Below are positions 11,935 through 20,758 of a DNA stretch of 64,000 bases, one piece after another. The stretch is from Morchella semilibera. Its lineage: Eukaryota > Ascomycota > Pezizomycetes > Pezizales > Morchellaceae. The position numbers were made by a program, and so were the translations under genes. Numbering within the stretch: the stretch's first letter is position 1; every line of letters starts with the position of its first letter. The notes beneath the pieces are model-generated. The model saw nothing but the letters and a program-made list of their open reading frames with translations. It made no database searches and was not told where the DNA came from. Location of the stretch: the NCBI GenBank assembly GCA_009192285.1, contig WBVU01000019.1, positions 742,780 through 806,779 of the forward strand, read 5' to 3'.

Positions 11935-12512
11935 TGTGACGGAGTAACCCAACGCAAAGAAGAAGATGACAATGATGACGCAGAAGGACCCGAGGAGCAT
12001 AGTCTACGCGACGAGGGGACTGACGAAAACAGGGGCGATACCGGCCAGGCACAAGCACAGGCACAGGCAAAGGCAAAGGCAAGAGCAAGGGCACAATAGC
12101 GTAGAGCAGGGAAGGTGAGGACCAAATAGACCTCAACGAGAACGATGAGAGGTGCTATGAGTTTCCTCTTATCAGAGGATCGAGTCTTTGGTACCAGAGG
12201 CTATGGCTTTAGAAACAGGAGTGGATTTCTTATGTACCAGGATAACAGGAAGACGAGACGAAGAGAAAAGAAACTAAGGAAAACATCTATCCCCGCTATT
12301 TGACACACCTCCTCCACTAGTCCGTTATGACTCACACTTTCACTCATAGAACCTAATAGAAACTCATCGCTGCCACATCTAGTAATCCTCCCCACCACCT
12401 CCGCTATTCTACATTACCAATCCATCACGCCATCGAACCTCCTAGAACTCAATGACGACAACCTCCACCTCGCGTTCCCCACTCTCGCTTAACATTTCCC
12501 TAACAACCACAA

Positions 12513-13145
12513 TGTCCCGGCGTCTTGGCATCTGTCCCGACAGTTCGGTGGGCAGTGCACGGTTGTGGTTGTTAGGGAAAGGTTAAGCGAGAGCAGGGAA
12601 CGCGAGGTGGAGGGTGTCGTCATAGGTTTCTAGGAGATTCGATGGCGTAATGGATTGGTAATGTAAATAGCGGAGATGGTGGGGAAGATTACGAGGTGTG
12701 GTAGCAACGGGTTTCTATGGGATTCTGTGAATGATGATATGTAGTCTTGGCGGACTGGTGGAGGAGGTATGTTAAATAGCGGGGATAGATGTTTTCCTTA
12801 GTTCTTTCTTTCTTTTCTCTCTGTCTCGTCTTCCTGTCATTTCGGTATATAGGAATCTACTCCTATTTCTAAGCCATAGTCTATTGCACCTCAGATTCGC
12901 TCCTCTGACAAGAGGAAACTCATAGTCCTCCTCATCGTTCCCGTTGAGGTCCATTCGGTCCTCACTTTCTCTGCTCTGTGCTCTTATGCCCTTGCCCTTA
13001 CCTTTGCCTTTGCCTGTGCCTGTGCCTGTGCCTGGCTGGTGTTGCCTCTGTCTTCGTCAGTCTCCTCGTTACGTAGACTGTGCTCCTCGAGTCCTTCTGC
13101 GTCATCATTGTCATCTTCTTCTTTGCGTCTGGTTACTCCGTCACA
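12513..13145 (+). repeat. 5' LTR of E2
   Basis: 633 bp, TGTCCCGGCGTC...ACTCCGTCACA. It contains a TATA-like TTAAATA at 12772-12778, a CT-rich run, then GTCTCGTCTT at 12823-12832, which I take as the start of R. Short hydrophobic ORFs downstream in U5 come from a low-complexity Pro/Leu-coding tract and differ between copies; I do not call them genes. Confidence 0.92.
12772..12832 (+). promoter_or_regulatory. LTR promoter core and self-primer sequence
   Basis: TTAAATA box at 12772-12778, then a pyrimidine tract, then GTCTCGTCTT at 12823-12832 about 45 nt from the box. The same order occurs in the other LTRs of the family. Placing transcription start at GTCTCGTCTT is inference from the spacing and from its complementarity to the PBS at 13148-13157. 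Confidence 0.55.
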
Positions 13146-13147
13146 CT

Positions 13148-13157
13148 AAGACGAGAC
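13148..13157 (+). other. primer-binding site, self-priming type
   Basis: AAGACGAGAC, two bases after the 5' LTR, is the exact reverse complement of GTCTCGTCTT inside the LTR. Tf1/sushi chromoviruses prime reverse transcription with the 5' end of their own RNA folded onto such a site. Found also in E1 and E5 leaders; E3 has one change (AAGACAAGAC). No tRNA 3' end complement was noticed. Confidence 0.65.
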
Positions 13158-13205
13158 CATCCTCACTCGACTAGCACAGTCCGAGTTCCTCGCACCATAG
13201 TTACC

Positions 13206-14447
13206 ATGACCGCCCCCGCTGTTAATGCATTTGATTATCAAAAGCTCCATACGGATCTCGAAGGGTTCTTTGTCGCTTACCCTGAAGTGGACCCCGCCGC
13301 AACGGACGAAGCGAAACAAGCGTATGCCCTCCTCCAAAGAGCGTACGGAGGGGTCCAGCAATATGCGGTCGATATTACCACGCATCACTCCGAAACCGAA
13401 CAAGGCCGGGCCGAGTTCCATAAAGAAATCCAGGGACTACGGGCTAAGATCAAGAAGTTGCAAGAGGGAGTCAAAGGAGGTTTAGAGGAGATCCACGACG
13501 ACTTAACCAAGCCCTCCAAGTCAGAGAAACTCCCCGACCCGGAGAAATACCGGGGCGACCGCAAGACTCTTCGGACCTTTCAGAGGCAACTACAAATCAA
13601 GCTCACGGCAAACCTTGATCGATTTCCTACCTCGGCACAACAACTTGCGTATTCTATTTCTAGGTTGGAGGGACCGGCGGCGGATCAATTTTTAGTTTAT
13701 ATTACGGATGAAGGAATCGCTCTTGACTCCATGGCGGAGTTCTTTGAAATTTTGGATAATGCTTTTGGGGATCCGGACCGCGCCGCCACTGCCGCTCGTA
13801 ATTTGAGGGAAATCAGGCAGCGCCAACGTACCTTTTCGGAGTATTTTGCAGAGTTTCAGCGATATGCTGCCGACTCTGAGTTCAACGAGGCGGCTAAGAT
13901 TGAATATTTGTTGGAAGGACTTAACCAGGACCTAATGGCCCTGATGATTCAGAATGAAACGCCAACCACGATTAAGGACTGCGGGCTGCTTCTCCAACGT
14001 CTTGATAACAAGCAACGGGCGCTTCAGGCCAGGATGGGGAGATTTCGTTTTCAGATTCCAAGTGCCCCTGCTCCGCGTCCCTTTGCTCCTCGTCCCCCCG
14101 TTGCACCAGCAACATCTCCAGTCGTACGAGCACCTCCCCAATCACCACCGAAGATTGCTGCGCCAGCGGCTCACCCCTCCTATACTCCTGGGGGGGCAGT
14201 TCCTATGGACTTGTCTAATAGTTATCGTCGCCCGGACCCCAGGGAAAGGGAGGCAAGGCGTGTGGAGAATCGTTGTTACTATTGTCGGGGGGTTGGACAT
14301 CTGGTCAGGGACTGTAAGCTTTCGCCCTCGGGGAGGGCAGCACCAAGAATGAGGGGAGCGTTGTTGGAAGCGAAGAAGGAGAAGAAGGAAAAGGAGGAGG
14401 AGATGTTTTCAGAAGAGGAGGAGTTAAAAGATTCGTCCCTGGCCTAG
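13206..14447 (+). CDS. E2 Gag
   Basis: 413 aa structural protein that forms the virus-like particle and binds RNA. The ATG at 13206 follows CACCATAGTTACC; the frame is open further upstream into U5, but that extension is not kept in E3, so the ATG is preferred. A central helical capsid region carries the retrotransposon-gag pattern (YLVYITDEG-like, FAEFQRYAADSEFNEAAKIE). A Pro/Ala-rich linker follows, then a CCHC knuckle CYYCRGVGHLVRDC at about residues 357-370, and a Lys/Glu-rich tail. It ends with TAG at 14445-14447; pol continues in the -1 frame. Confidence 0.92.
   Translation: MTAPAVNAFDYQKLHTDLEGFFVAYPEVDPAATDEAKQAYALLQRAYGGVQQYAVDITTHHSETEQGRAEFHKEIQGLRAKIKKLQEGVKGGLEEIHDDLTKPSKSEKLPDPEKYRGDRKTLRTFQRQLQIKLTANLDRFPTSAQQLAYSISRLEGPAADQFLVYITDEGIALDSMAEFFEILDNAFGDPDRAATAARNLREIRQRQRTFSEYFAEFQRYAADSEFNEAAKIEYLLEGLNQDLMALMIQNETPTTIKDCGLLLQRLDNKQRALQARMGRFRFQIPSAPAPRPFAPRPPVAPATSPVVRAPPQSPPKIAAPAAHPSYTPGGAVPMDLSNSYRRPDPREREARRVENRCYYCRGVGHLVRDCKLSPSGRAAPRMRGALLEAKKEKKEKEEEMFSEEEELKDSSLA
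14423..14429 (+). other. candidate -1 frameshift heptamer GTTAAAA
   Basis: G TTA AAA lies in the gag frame six codons before the stop codon. Pol is in the -1 frame, is open across this point and has no ATG at its head. The heptamer is kept in E3, E5 and E4-type sequences. GTTAAAC-type heptamers work in some viruses; use here is inference. Confidence 0.4.
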
Positions 14448-14485
14448 GCGGGATAGCCCAGGGACCTTCAAAGGTTTTCTCTCAG

Positions 14486-17400
14486 GTGTCTATTTCAACG
14501 TTTTCAGTATCAGAAGGGGAGATGGATGGGAATCATTTGATTGTAGTATGTTCTATTTCTCAAAATAAAAAATCCATTATACCCACCTATGCCTTGATTG
14601 ATACTGGAGCGTCGGGATATGCATTTATTGATGAAGACTTTGTGCGCCGCCATGAGTTGAAGATGAAAAACCTGAGGACTGAGAGGAGGATTGATGTGAT
14701 TGATGGAAGGCCTATTGAGTCTGGGAAGGTAACCAGGAAGGTGACGTTGGAGTTGGAAATTAATGGACATATGGAGGAGTGTCCTTTCTTTGTTACAAAG
14801 TTGGGACATTACCCGATTGTGATGGGAATACCTTGGCTGAGGAAACATGGAGTTTTGATTGATAGTGGAAGGAATCAGATTCGCTTCCAATCATCAGTGT
14901 GTCTTAAACATTGCATAGCCAACCGTAAACCTATTGTTGCTCGAGGAATTTCAACTTCACCGCCGGAAAGGCCTGTTACAAATATTTCGGCAATCACTCC
15001 TCGATCGTTTAAGAAACTTTCGCAAGACCCCACGGTGCAAATTTATTCGACCACCCTTTATGCTGTCAATAAAATATTGGAGATGCCTGCCAACCCTGAT
15101 GGAATGATTCCAATTGATTATCAGCGGTTCCGACAGTTGTTTGATGAGACCAATGCCTCTCGACTGCCACCACATCGCCCCTATGACCATGAGATCAAAC
15201 TTCAGGAAGGGACAGCACCACCCTTTGGTCCCATGTATAGTATGTCACGGGAAGAGTTGAAGGCATTGAGGGATTACTTGACCGATAATTTGCAGAAAGG
15301 ATTTCTTAGGTCTAGCAATTCTCCCGCTGGGGCTCCGGTGTTGTTTGTTAAAAAGGCTGATGGTTCCTTATGCTTATGTGTCGATTATCGAAAGTTAAAC
15401 GCTATCACGGTTAAGGATCGATATCCTCTTCCCCTTACACCAGAAACGATGGCCAACTTGGCCCGAGCTAATTATTTCACCAAGCTAGACCTACGATGGG
15501 GTTATAATCAGATTAGAATTAAGGAAGGGGATGAGTGGAAAACGGCTTTTCGAACACGCTATGGGCATTGGGAATATCTGGTGATGCCTTTTGGACTAAC
15601 CAATGCTCCGGCTACTTTTCAACGATGGATTAATGATATTCTTCGACCCTTTCTGGACCGTTGCGCTACTGCTTATCTGGATGATATTCTTATTTATTCG
15701 GAAACCTTGGAGCAACATCAACAAGACGTGCAACAGGTATTAGAAGCTCTGGAAGCCAACGAGGTTCATTTGAAACCGGAGAAATGTGAATTCAGCGTAC
15801 AAGAAACAAAATATTTGGGCATGGTTTTGACCCCTGGAGGAATGAAGATGGATCCTGCGAAGGTACAAACAATTGTGGACTGGGAGGCGCCGAAGACAGT
15901 GAAGGAGGTTCAAGAGTTTCTTGGGTTTGCCAATTTTTATCGACGCTTTATTTATGCTTATTCCCGAGTAGCTCGGCCTTTGACTGCCCTGACAAAAAAA
16001 CATGTGCGATTTGAGTGGACTCAAAAGGTCGAGCAAGCTTTTCAAAAACTCAAAATTGCCTTTACCACCGCCCCAGTGCTGATGCACCCGGATCCGGAGA
16101 AGGAATTTATTGTGGAAACAGATGCATCGGACTACGTATCGGCAGGAATATTATCACAACGGGATGATGAAGGAATACTTCACCCAGTCGCTTTTTTCTC
16201 CAAGACACATTCGCCGGCGGAATGTAATTATGAGATTTACGATAAAGAACTGCTAGCGATTATTCGTTGTTTTGAGGAGTGGAGACCTCATTTGGAGACA
16301 GCCCAATTTCAAGTCAAAGTACTCACAGACCACCGTAATCTTGAGTATTTTATGTCAACCAAATTGCTGAATCGGCGGCAAACTCGTTGGGCGGAGTTTT
16401 TGTCTCGATTTAATTTTGTTATTCAGTATAGGCCTGGGAAGCAGGGAAGGAAGGTCGATATTTTAACTCGAAGGCCTAAAGATTTACCCAAGGAAGGGGA
16501 CGAGAGGTTAGAACAGCAAAGTCGAGTGGTATTGAAAAAAGAGAATTTAGATGCAAAGATAAGTTTGTTAACGGGTTCTTTGTCAAATGAACCCGCTGAA
16601 GGACCGTCTCCCGTACTTAATTTGTTTAATAAAGCTTACCAGTGTGATAGCTTTCCGAGTAAAGTTCTATCCATGCTTCGGGATGGCGTTCGACAATCGA
16701 AAGAGATTTCGTTGGGCGAGTGCAAGGAAAGCGAGGAAGGGCTATTGCTTTATCGGAATACTCTTTATGTCCCTGATTTCGATGAACTCAAACTTTATTT
16801 GCTCCGAGAGTATCACGATAAACCTTCGGCTGGACATCCTGGACGATCAAAGACTTTGGAACTTCTTAGCCGGGAATATTATTGGCCGACCATGCGGAAA
16901 TATATAGATCGCCATGTCCAGAATTGTCATACCTGTCGGCGAAGCAAGACGAACCATAATCCCTTACAAGGAGTTCTACGCCCATTATCGGTGCCTAAAG
17001 GACCCTGGACAGATGTCACGATGGACTTTGTAACGGGACTTCCGGAGAGTCAGGGATTCAATGCCATTCTGGTAGTGGTGGATCGGTTGACAAAGATGAA
17101 GCATTTGATTCCCACGACGGAGAATGTTAATGCCAGAGATCTGTCTCGTCTATACCTGGAGCAGGTATGGAAACTACATGGGTTACCTGAAACTATTGTT
17201 TCCGATCGAGGGACACAGTTTACTGCTGAATTCTGGAGAGTCCTCTGCGAACGGCTGGAAATTGCCCCTCGCTATTCCACAGCCTTTCATCCTCAGACCG
17301 ATGGGCAGACAGAAAGGACCAATGCGATTATGGAGCAGTACCTCCGCAGTTATGTATCATATCAACAAGATAACTGGGTGGACCTTTTACCTCTGGCTGA

Positions 17401-18082
17401 ATTTGCTACTAATAATCATATCTCCGAAACTACTAATATGTCCCCCTTTCAGGCTAACTATGGGAGACATCAGAGAATGACATTTGGACCCTTACAGCAC
17501 GGACAAACAGTGAATGCGGACCAGGCTAATGGGTTGGCACGAGAGATGTCTCAAGTGTTTGACTTTCTGAAAAGCGAGATGTTCAGGGCACAGAAGATAC
17601 AGGAGGAAATGGCCAACTTACACCGCACCCCAGCACCTCGATATACAGTTGGTGATTCTGTTTGGCTTTCCACCAAGAATATCGAAACCAAGCGACCGTC
17701 GAAGAAACTTGATTGGAAACAAATCGGTCCCTACCTGGTCAAACGAATCGTGAGTCCTCATGCCTATGAGCTGGAACTACCAGCCTCTATGAAGATACAC
17801 CCGGTATTCCATGTTTCGTTATTATCGCCGACGGTCGGAAATCCTGTCCCTGGACAAATTGTTGAACCGCCTCCACCGGTGGAAATTGAAGGAGAGACCG
17901 AATGGGAGGTAGCGGAAATATTGGATTCGCGGAAGAGGGGGCGACGGGTGGAGTACTTGGTTAGATATGCTGGATATAAAGAACCGTCCTGGCAACCTTC
18001 GAGCGATTTGGAGCATAGTCCTGATATTAGAAAAATATTTCACAACCAATATCCTTCGAAACCTCGGCCTATCAGGAGCTAG
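14486..18082 (+). CDS. E2 Pol: protease, RT, RNase H, integrase, chromodomain
   Basis: Open frame of 1198 codons whose first listed codon is GTG, so translation most likely enters by -1 frameshift from gag. Domains: aspartic protease with LIDTGASG (Asp39); reverse transcriptase about 250-430 with YLDD at 397-400; RNase H about 535-660 with [11 protein letters not shown]; integrase HHCC zinc region about 775-820 (HDKPSAGH ... CHTC); DDE core with Asp847 (TMDF), Asp907 (VSDRGTQF), Glu943 (GQTERTN); GPY/F-type motif at about 1081; C-terminal chromodomain 1137-1190 (EWEVAEILDSR ... YLVRYAGYKEPSW). The chromodomain places it among chromoviruses, and such domains commonly guide integration to methylated-histone heterochromatin. 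No stop or frameshift seen. Confidence 0.95.
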   Translation: MSISTFSVSEGEMDGNHLIVVCSISQNKKSIIPTYALIDTGASGYAFIDEDFVRRHELKMKNLRTERRIDVIDGRPIESGKVTRKVTLELEINGHMEECPFFVTKLGHYPIVMGIPWLRKHGVLIDSGRNQIRFQSSVCLKHCIANRKPIVARGISTSPPERPVTNISAITPRSFKKLSQDPTVQIYSTTLYAVNKILEMPANPDGMIPIDYQRFRQLFDETNASRLPPHRPYDHEIKLQEGTAPPFGPMYSMSREELKALRDYLTDNLQKGFLRSSNSPAGAPVLFVKKADGSLCLCVDYRKLNAITVKDRYPLPLTPETMANLARANYFTKLDLRWGYNQIRIKEGDEWKTAFRTRYGHWEYLVMPFGLTNAPATFQRWINDILRPFLDRCATAYLDDILIYSETLEQHQQDVQQVLEALEANEVHLKPEKCEFSVQETKYLGMVLTPGGMKMDPAKVQTIVDWEAPKTVKEVQEFLGFANFYRRFIYAYSRVARPLTALTKKHVRFEWTQKVEQAFQKLKIAFTTAPVLMHPDPEKEFIVETDASDYVSAGILSQRDDEGILHPVAFFSKTHSPAECNYEIYDKELLAIIRCFEEWRPHLETAQFQVKVLTDHRNLEYFMSTKLLNRRQTRWAEFLSRFNFVIQYRPGKQGRKVDILTRRPKDLPKEGDERLEQQSRVVLKKENLDAKISLLTGSLSNEPAEGPSPVLNLFNKAYQCDSFPSKVLSMLRDGVRQSKEISLGECKESEEGLLLYRNTLYVPDFDELKLYLLREYHDKPSAGHPGRSKTLELLSREYYWPTMRKYIDRHVQNCHTCRRSKTNHNPLQGVLRPLSVPKGPWTDVTMDFVTGLPESQGFNAILVVVDRLTKMKHLIPTTENVNARDLSRLYLEQVWKLHGLPETIVSDRGTQFTAEFWRVLCERLEIAPRYSTAFHPQTDGQTERTNAIMEQYLRSYVSYQQDNWVDLLPLAEFATNNHISETTNMSPFQANYGRHQRMTFGPLQHGQTVNADQANGLAREMSQVFDFLKSEMFRAQKIQEEMANLHRTPAPRYTVGDSVWLSTKNIETKRPSKKLDWKQIGPYLVKRIVSPHAYELELPASMKIHPVFHVSLLSPTVGNPVPGQIVEPPPPVEIEGETEWEVAEILDSRKRGRRVEYLVRYAGYKEPSWQPSSDLEHSPDIRKIFHNQYPSKPRPIRS

Positions 18083-18103
18083 GCCCTTGGAGGGGACCTG
18101 ATC

Positions 18104-19190
18104 TGTCCCGGCGTCTTGGCATCTGTCCCGACAGTTCGGTGGGCAGTGCACGGTTGTGATTGTTAGGGAAAGGTTAAGCGAGAGCAGGGAACTATCACGG
18201 AGCGAAGCGGAGTACAGGGCAAAGCGAGCCAAGGTACACTACCTAGGCGGGACGTAACAGTGATGTTCGAGGTAGGCGAGGCGAGACTATGGAGCGAAGC
18301 GGGACGCGAGGTAGAACCAGAAACCTGAGTATATTTTGAAGGACTACAAACTCCTGAAGATAGGAAGGTTGCGTGAAGAGGAAAGGAAAAGAACTATCTA
18401 CAAGCGAGAACGAAGCCCCTATATATACACCACATACCGACACGATGACTCATCCACGTAACCCTGTACAGAACCCCATAGAATCTCCCAAGACCCGTAA
18501 CCCAGATCCCAACCTTATCTCCTAATCCCGAACCCTTATTACCGAAACAACCTCCTGCTTTCGAAACCCAAAGAATCCTAGAGAATCCCTGACTAATCCC
18601 TCTTCCCGCAACACCGCTAGACCATGTTCCACGCCGTGATAGGAACGCGAGGTGGAGGGTGTCGTCATAGGTTTCTAGGAGATTCGATGGCGTGATGGAT
18701 TGGTAATGTAAATAGCGGAGATGGTTGGGAAGATTACGAGGTGTGGTAGCAACGGGTTTCTATGGGATTCTGTGAATGATGATATGTAGTCTTGGCGGAC
18801 TGGTGGAGGAGGTATGTTAAATAGCGGGGATAGATGTTTTCCTTAGTTCTTTCTTTCTTTTCTCTCTGTCTCGTCTTCCTGTCATTTCGGTATATAGGAA
18901 TCTACTCCTATTTCTAAGCCATAGTCTATTGCACCTCAGATTCGCTCCTCTGACAAGAGGAAACTCATAGTCCTCCTTATCGTTCCCGTTGAGGTCCATT
19001 CGGTCCTCATTTTCTCTGCTCTGTGCTCTTATGCCCTTGCCCTTACCTTTGCCTTTGCCTGTGCCTGTGCCTGTGCCTGGCTGGTGTTGCCTCTGTCTTC
19101 GTCAGTCTCCTCGTTACGTAGACTGTGCTCCTCGAGTCCTTCTGCGTCATCATTGTCATCTTCTTCTTTGCGTCGGGTTACTCCGTCACA
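18104..19190 (+). repeat. 3' LTR of E2, carrying a 449-bp insertion
   Basis: TGTCCCGGCGTC at 18104 to CCGTCACA at 19190. Interrupted at 18193-18641 by a TATCACGG element. Apart from that it matches the 5' LTR closely, with scattered transitions. Confidence 0.92.
18193..18641 (-). mobile_element. TATCACGG-ended LTR-like insertion, copy 1
   Basis: 449 bp beginning TATCACGGAG and ending CCGTGATA, flanked by GGAAC (18188-18192 and 18642-18646), an exact 5-bp target duplication. Read on the minus strand it has LTR-like order: TATCACGGCGT, a GATGAGTCA motif, TATATATAGGG, then a pyrimidine-rich stretch. I interpret it as a solo LTR of a second retroelement with unusual TA...TA ends; a short inverted-repeat DNA element is the alternative. 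Confidence 0.75.
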
Positions 19191-19354
19191 CCACAACCAT
19201 GCACATTACCAATCCATCACGCTATCGAACCTCCTAGAACTCAATGACGACAACCTCCACCTCGCGTTCCTCACTCTCGCCTAACATTTCCCTAACAACC
19301 ACAACCATGCATCGCCTACCGAACTATCGGAACAAATGCCAAGACGCCGGGACA

Positions 19355-19859
19355 TCCCATCACTATCGGATAGTGTCACAATTTCATAACAAAGAAAGGA
19401 CATTCCTTCACATATCTATTAATCTCCAATTTCAACGTCACTTTCCTAGTCACCTTCCCAGATTCAATAGATCTTCTATCAATCACATCAATCTCTCTCT
19501 CAGTCCTCAAGTTCTTCATCTTTAGTTCATGGTAACGTACAAAGTCTTCATCAATAAATGCATATCCTGATGCTCCAGTATCAATCAATGCATAGGTGGG
19601 TACAATGGATTTTTTATATTGCGAAATAGAACAAACTACAATCAATTGATTCCCATCCATCTCCCCTTCCAATACTGAAAACGTAGAAATAGACAATTTA
19701 GAAAAAGCTTTAGGAGGTCCCTAGGCTATGCCGCTTAGGTAAGGGACGAATCTTTTAACTCCTCCTCATTTGACGATATATTCTCCTCCTTTTCCTTCTT
19801 TTCCTTCTTCACTTCCAACAATACTCCCCGCATCCTAGGTGCTGCCCTTCCTGAGGGCA
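19355..19859 (-). pseudogene. E1 pol N terminus (protease) and gag end
   Basis: Minus strand: ALIDTGASGYAFIDEDF protease motif with flanking sequence (about 19376-19696), then the Lys/Glu-rich gag tail, cut by a solo LTR at 19860. Continues from 11934 across the TCCCA-flanked LTR. Confidence 0.85.
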
Positions 19860-20491
19860 TGTCCCGGTGTCTTAGTATTGGTTCCGATGGTTTGGTAGGC
19901 GATGCACGGTTGTGGTTGTTAGAGTAATGTTAAGCGAGAAGGGAGAGTACGAGGTGGAGGTTGTCGACATTGGGTTCTAGGAGGTTCGATGGCATAATGG
20001 ATTGGTAATGTAGAATAGCGGGGATGGTGGGGAGGATTACAAGGTGTGGTAGCAACGGGTTTCTATGAGGTTCCATGAGTGAAGCTGTGAGTCATAACGG
20101 ACTAGTGCAGGAGGTGTGTTAAATAGCGGGGATAGATGTTTTCCTTAGTTCTTTCTTTCTTTTCTCTCTGTCTCGTCTTCCTGTTATTTCGGTACATAGG
20201 AATCTACACCTATTTCCAAGCCATAGCCTCTCGTACCAAAGACTCTGTCCTCCAAACAAGGAACCCTATAGTATTCATCATCGTTCCCGTTGAGGTCCAT
20301 TCGGTCCTCACCTTCTCTGCCCCGTGTTCTTGTGCCCTTGCCCTTGCCTTTGCCTTCGCCAGTGCCTGTGCTTGTGCCTGCCCGGAGGTGTCTTTGTCTT
20401 CGTCGACCTCCTCGTTGCGTAGACTGTTCTCCTCGAGCCTATCTGCGTCATCATTGTCATCTTCTTCTTTGCGTCGGGTTACTCCGTCACA
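19860..20491 (+). repeat. solo LTR in E1 gag, target duplication GGGCA
   Basis: 632 bp, TGTCCCGGTGTC...ACTCCGTCACA, opposite in orientation to its host E1. Flanked by GGGCA at 19855-19859 and 20492-20496. Confidence 0.93.
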
Positions 20492-20758
20492 GGGCAAGAG
20501 AGTACAATCCTTAACCAAATGTCCAACTCTCCCACAGTAATAACAACGATTCTCCGCACAACGTGCTTCCCTTTCCCTGGGATCCGGACGACTACGACTA
20601 TTAGACAGATCTATAGGGACAGCTCCCCTTGGGGTATAGAAAGGGTGGGCTACTGGCGCAGCACATTTCGGTGGTGGTTGAGGTGATCCTCGAACGCCTT
20701 AGACTATGGTGCGAGAAACTCAGACTATACCAGTCGAACAAGAGTGGTCTCGTCTTAG
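20492..20758 (-). pseudogene. E1 gag remnant and leader, internal deletion
   Basis: Minus strand: zinc-knuckle and Pro-rich linker region of gag (to about 20703), then an abrupt jump to the leader with the GGTCTCGTCTTAGTG self-priming block. About 1 kb of capsid coding sequence is missing compared with E2. Confidence 0.8.

Larger units (their letters stand above)
12513..19190 (+). mobile_element. E2: full-length chromovirus with intact gag and pol
   Basis: Ty3/gypsy element of 6678 bp including a 449-bp guest insertion in its 3' LTR. Order: 5' LTR 12513-13145, self-priming site 13148-13157, gag 13206-14447, pol 14486-18082 in the -1 frame, purine-rich GGAGGGGA tract 18089-18096, 3' LTR 18104-19190. 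It lies in a solo LTR and is flanked by CCACAA on both sides (12507-12512 and 19191-19196), a 5-6 bp target duplication. The two LTRs show about six differences by eye once the guest is removed, so the insertion is recent. No inactivating change was seen in coding sequence, making it the best candidate for an autonomous source copy in the window. Confidence 0.92.
11935..19354 (-). repeat. solo LTR interrupted by E2, target duplication TCCCA
   Basis: Minus-orientation LTR split into 11935-12512 and 19191-19354 by E2. The flanks in E1 are TCCCA (11930-11934) and TCCCA (19355-19359), an exact 5-bp target duplication. The right-hand part is longer than needed: about 100 bp corresponding to 12412-12512 is repeated from 19204, right after a CCACAACCATGCA stretch, so a short tandem duplication accompanied or followed the E2 insertion. 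Confidence 0.88.

Noticed and set aside
12944-13174. Pro/Leu-rich ORFs repeated in every LTR (LPLPLPLPVPVPVPG-like)
   Set aside because: They follow from a CCTTTGCCTTTGCCTGTG-type simple repeat in R-U5, vary in frame between copies and have no family similarity.
13080-13205. In-frame hydrophobic extension of E2 Gag reaching into U5 (VIIVIFFFASGYSVTL)
   Set aside because: Also present in E5, but E3 has an extra base before its gag ATG that breaks the frame, and the sequence is the complement of a low-complexity LTR tract. The ATG at 13206 is the better start.
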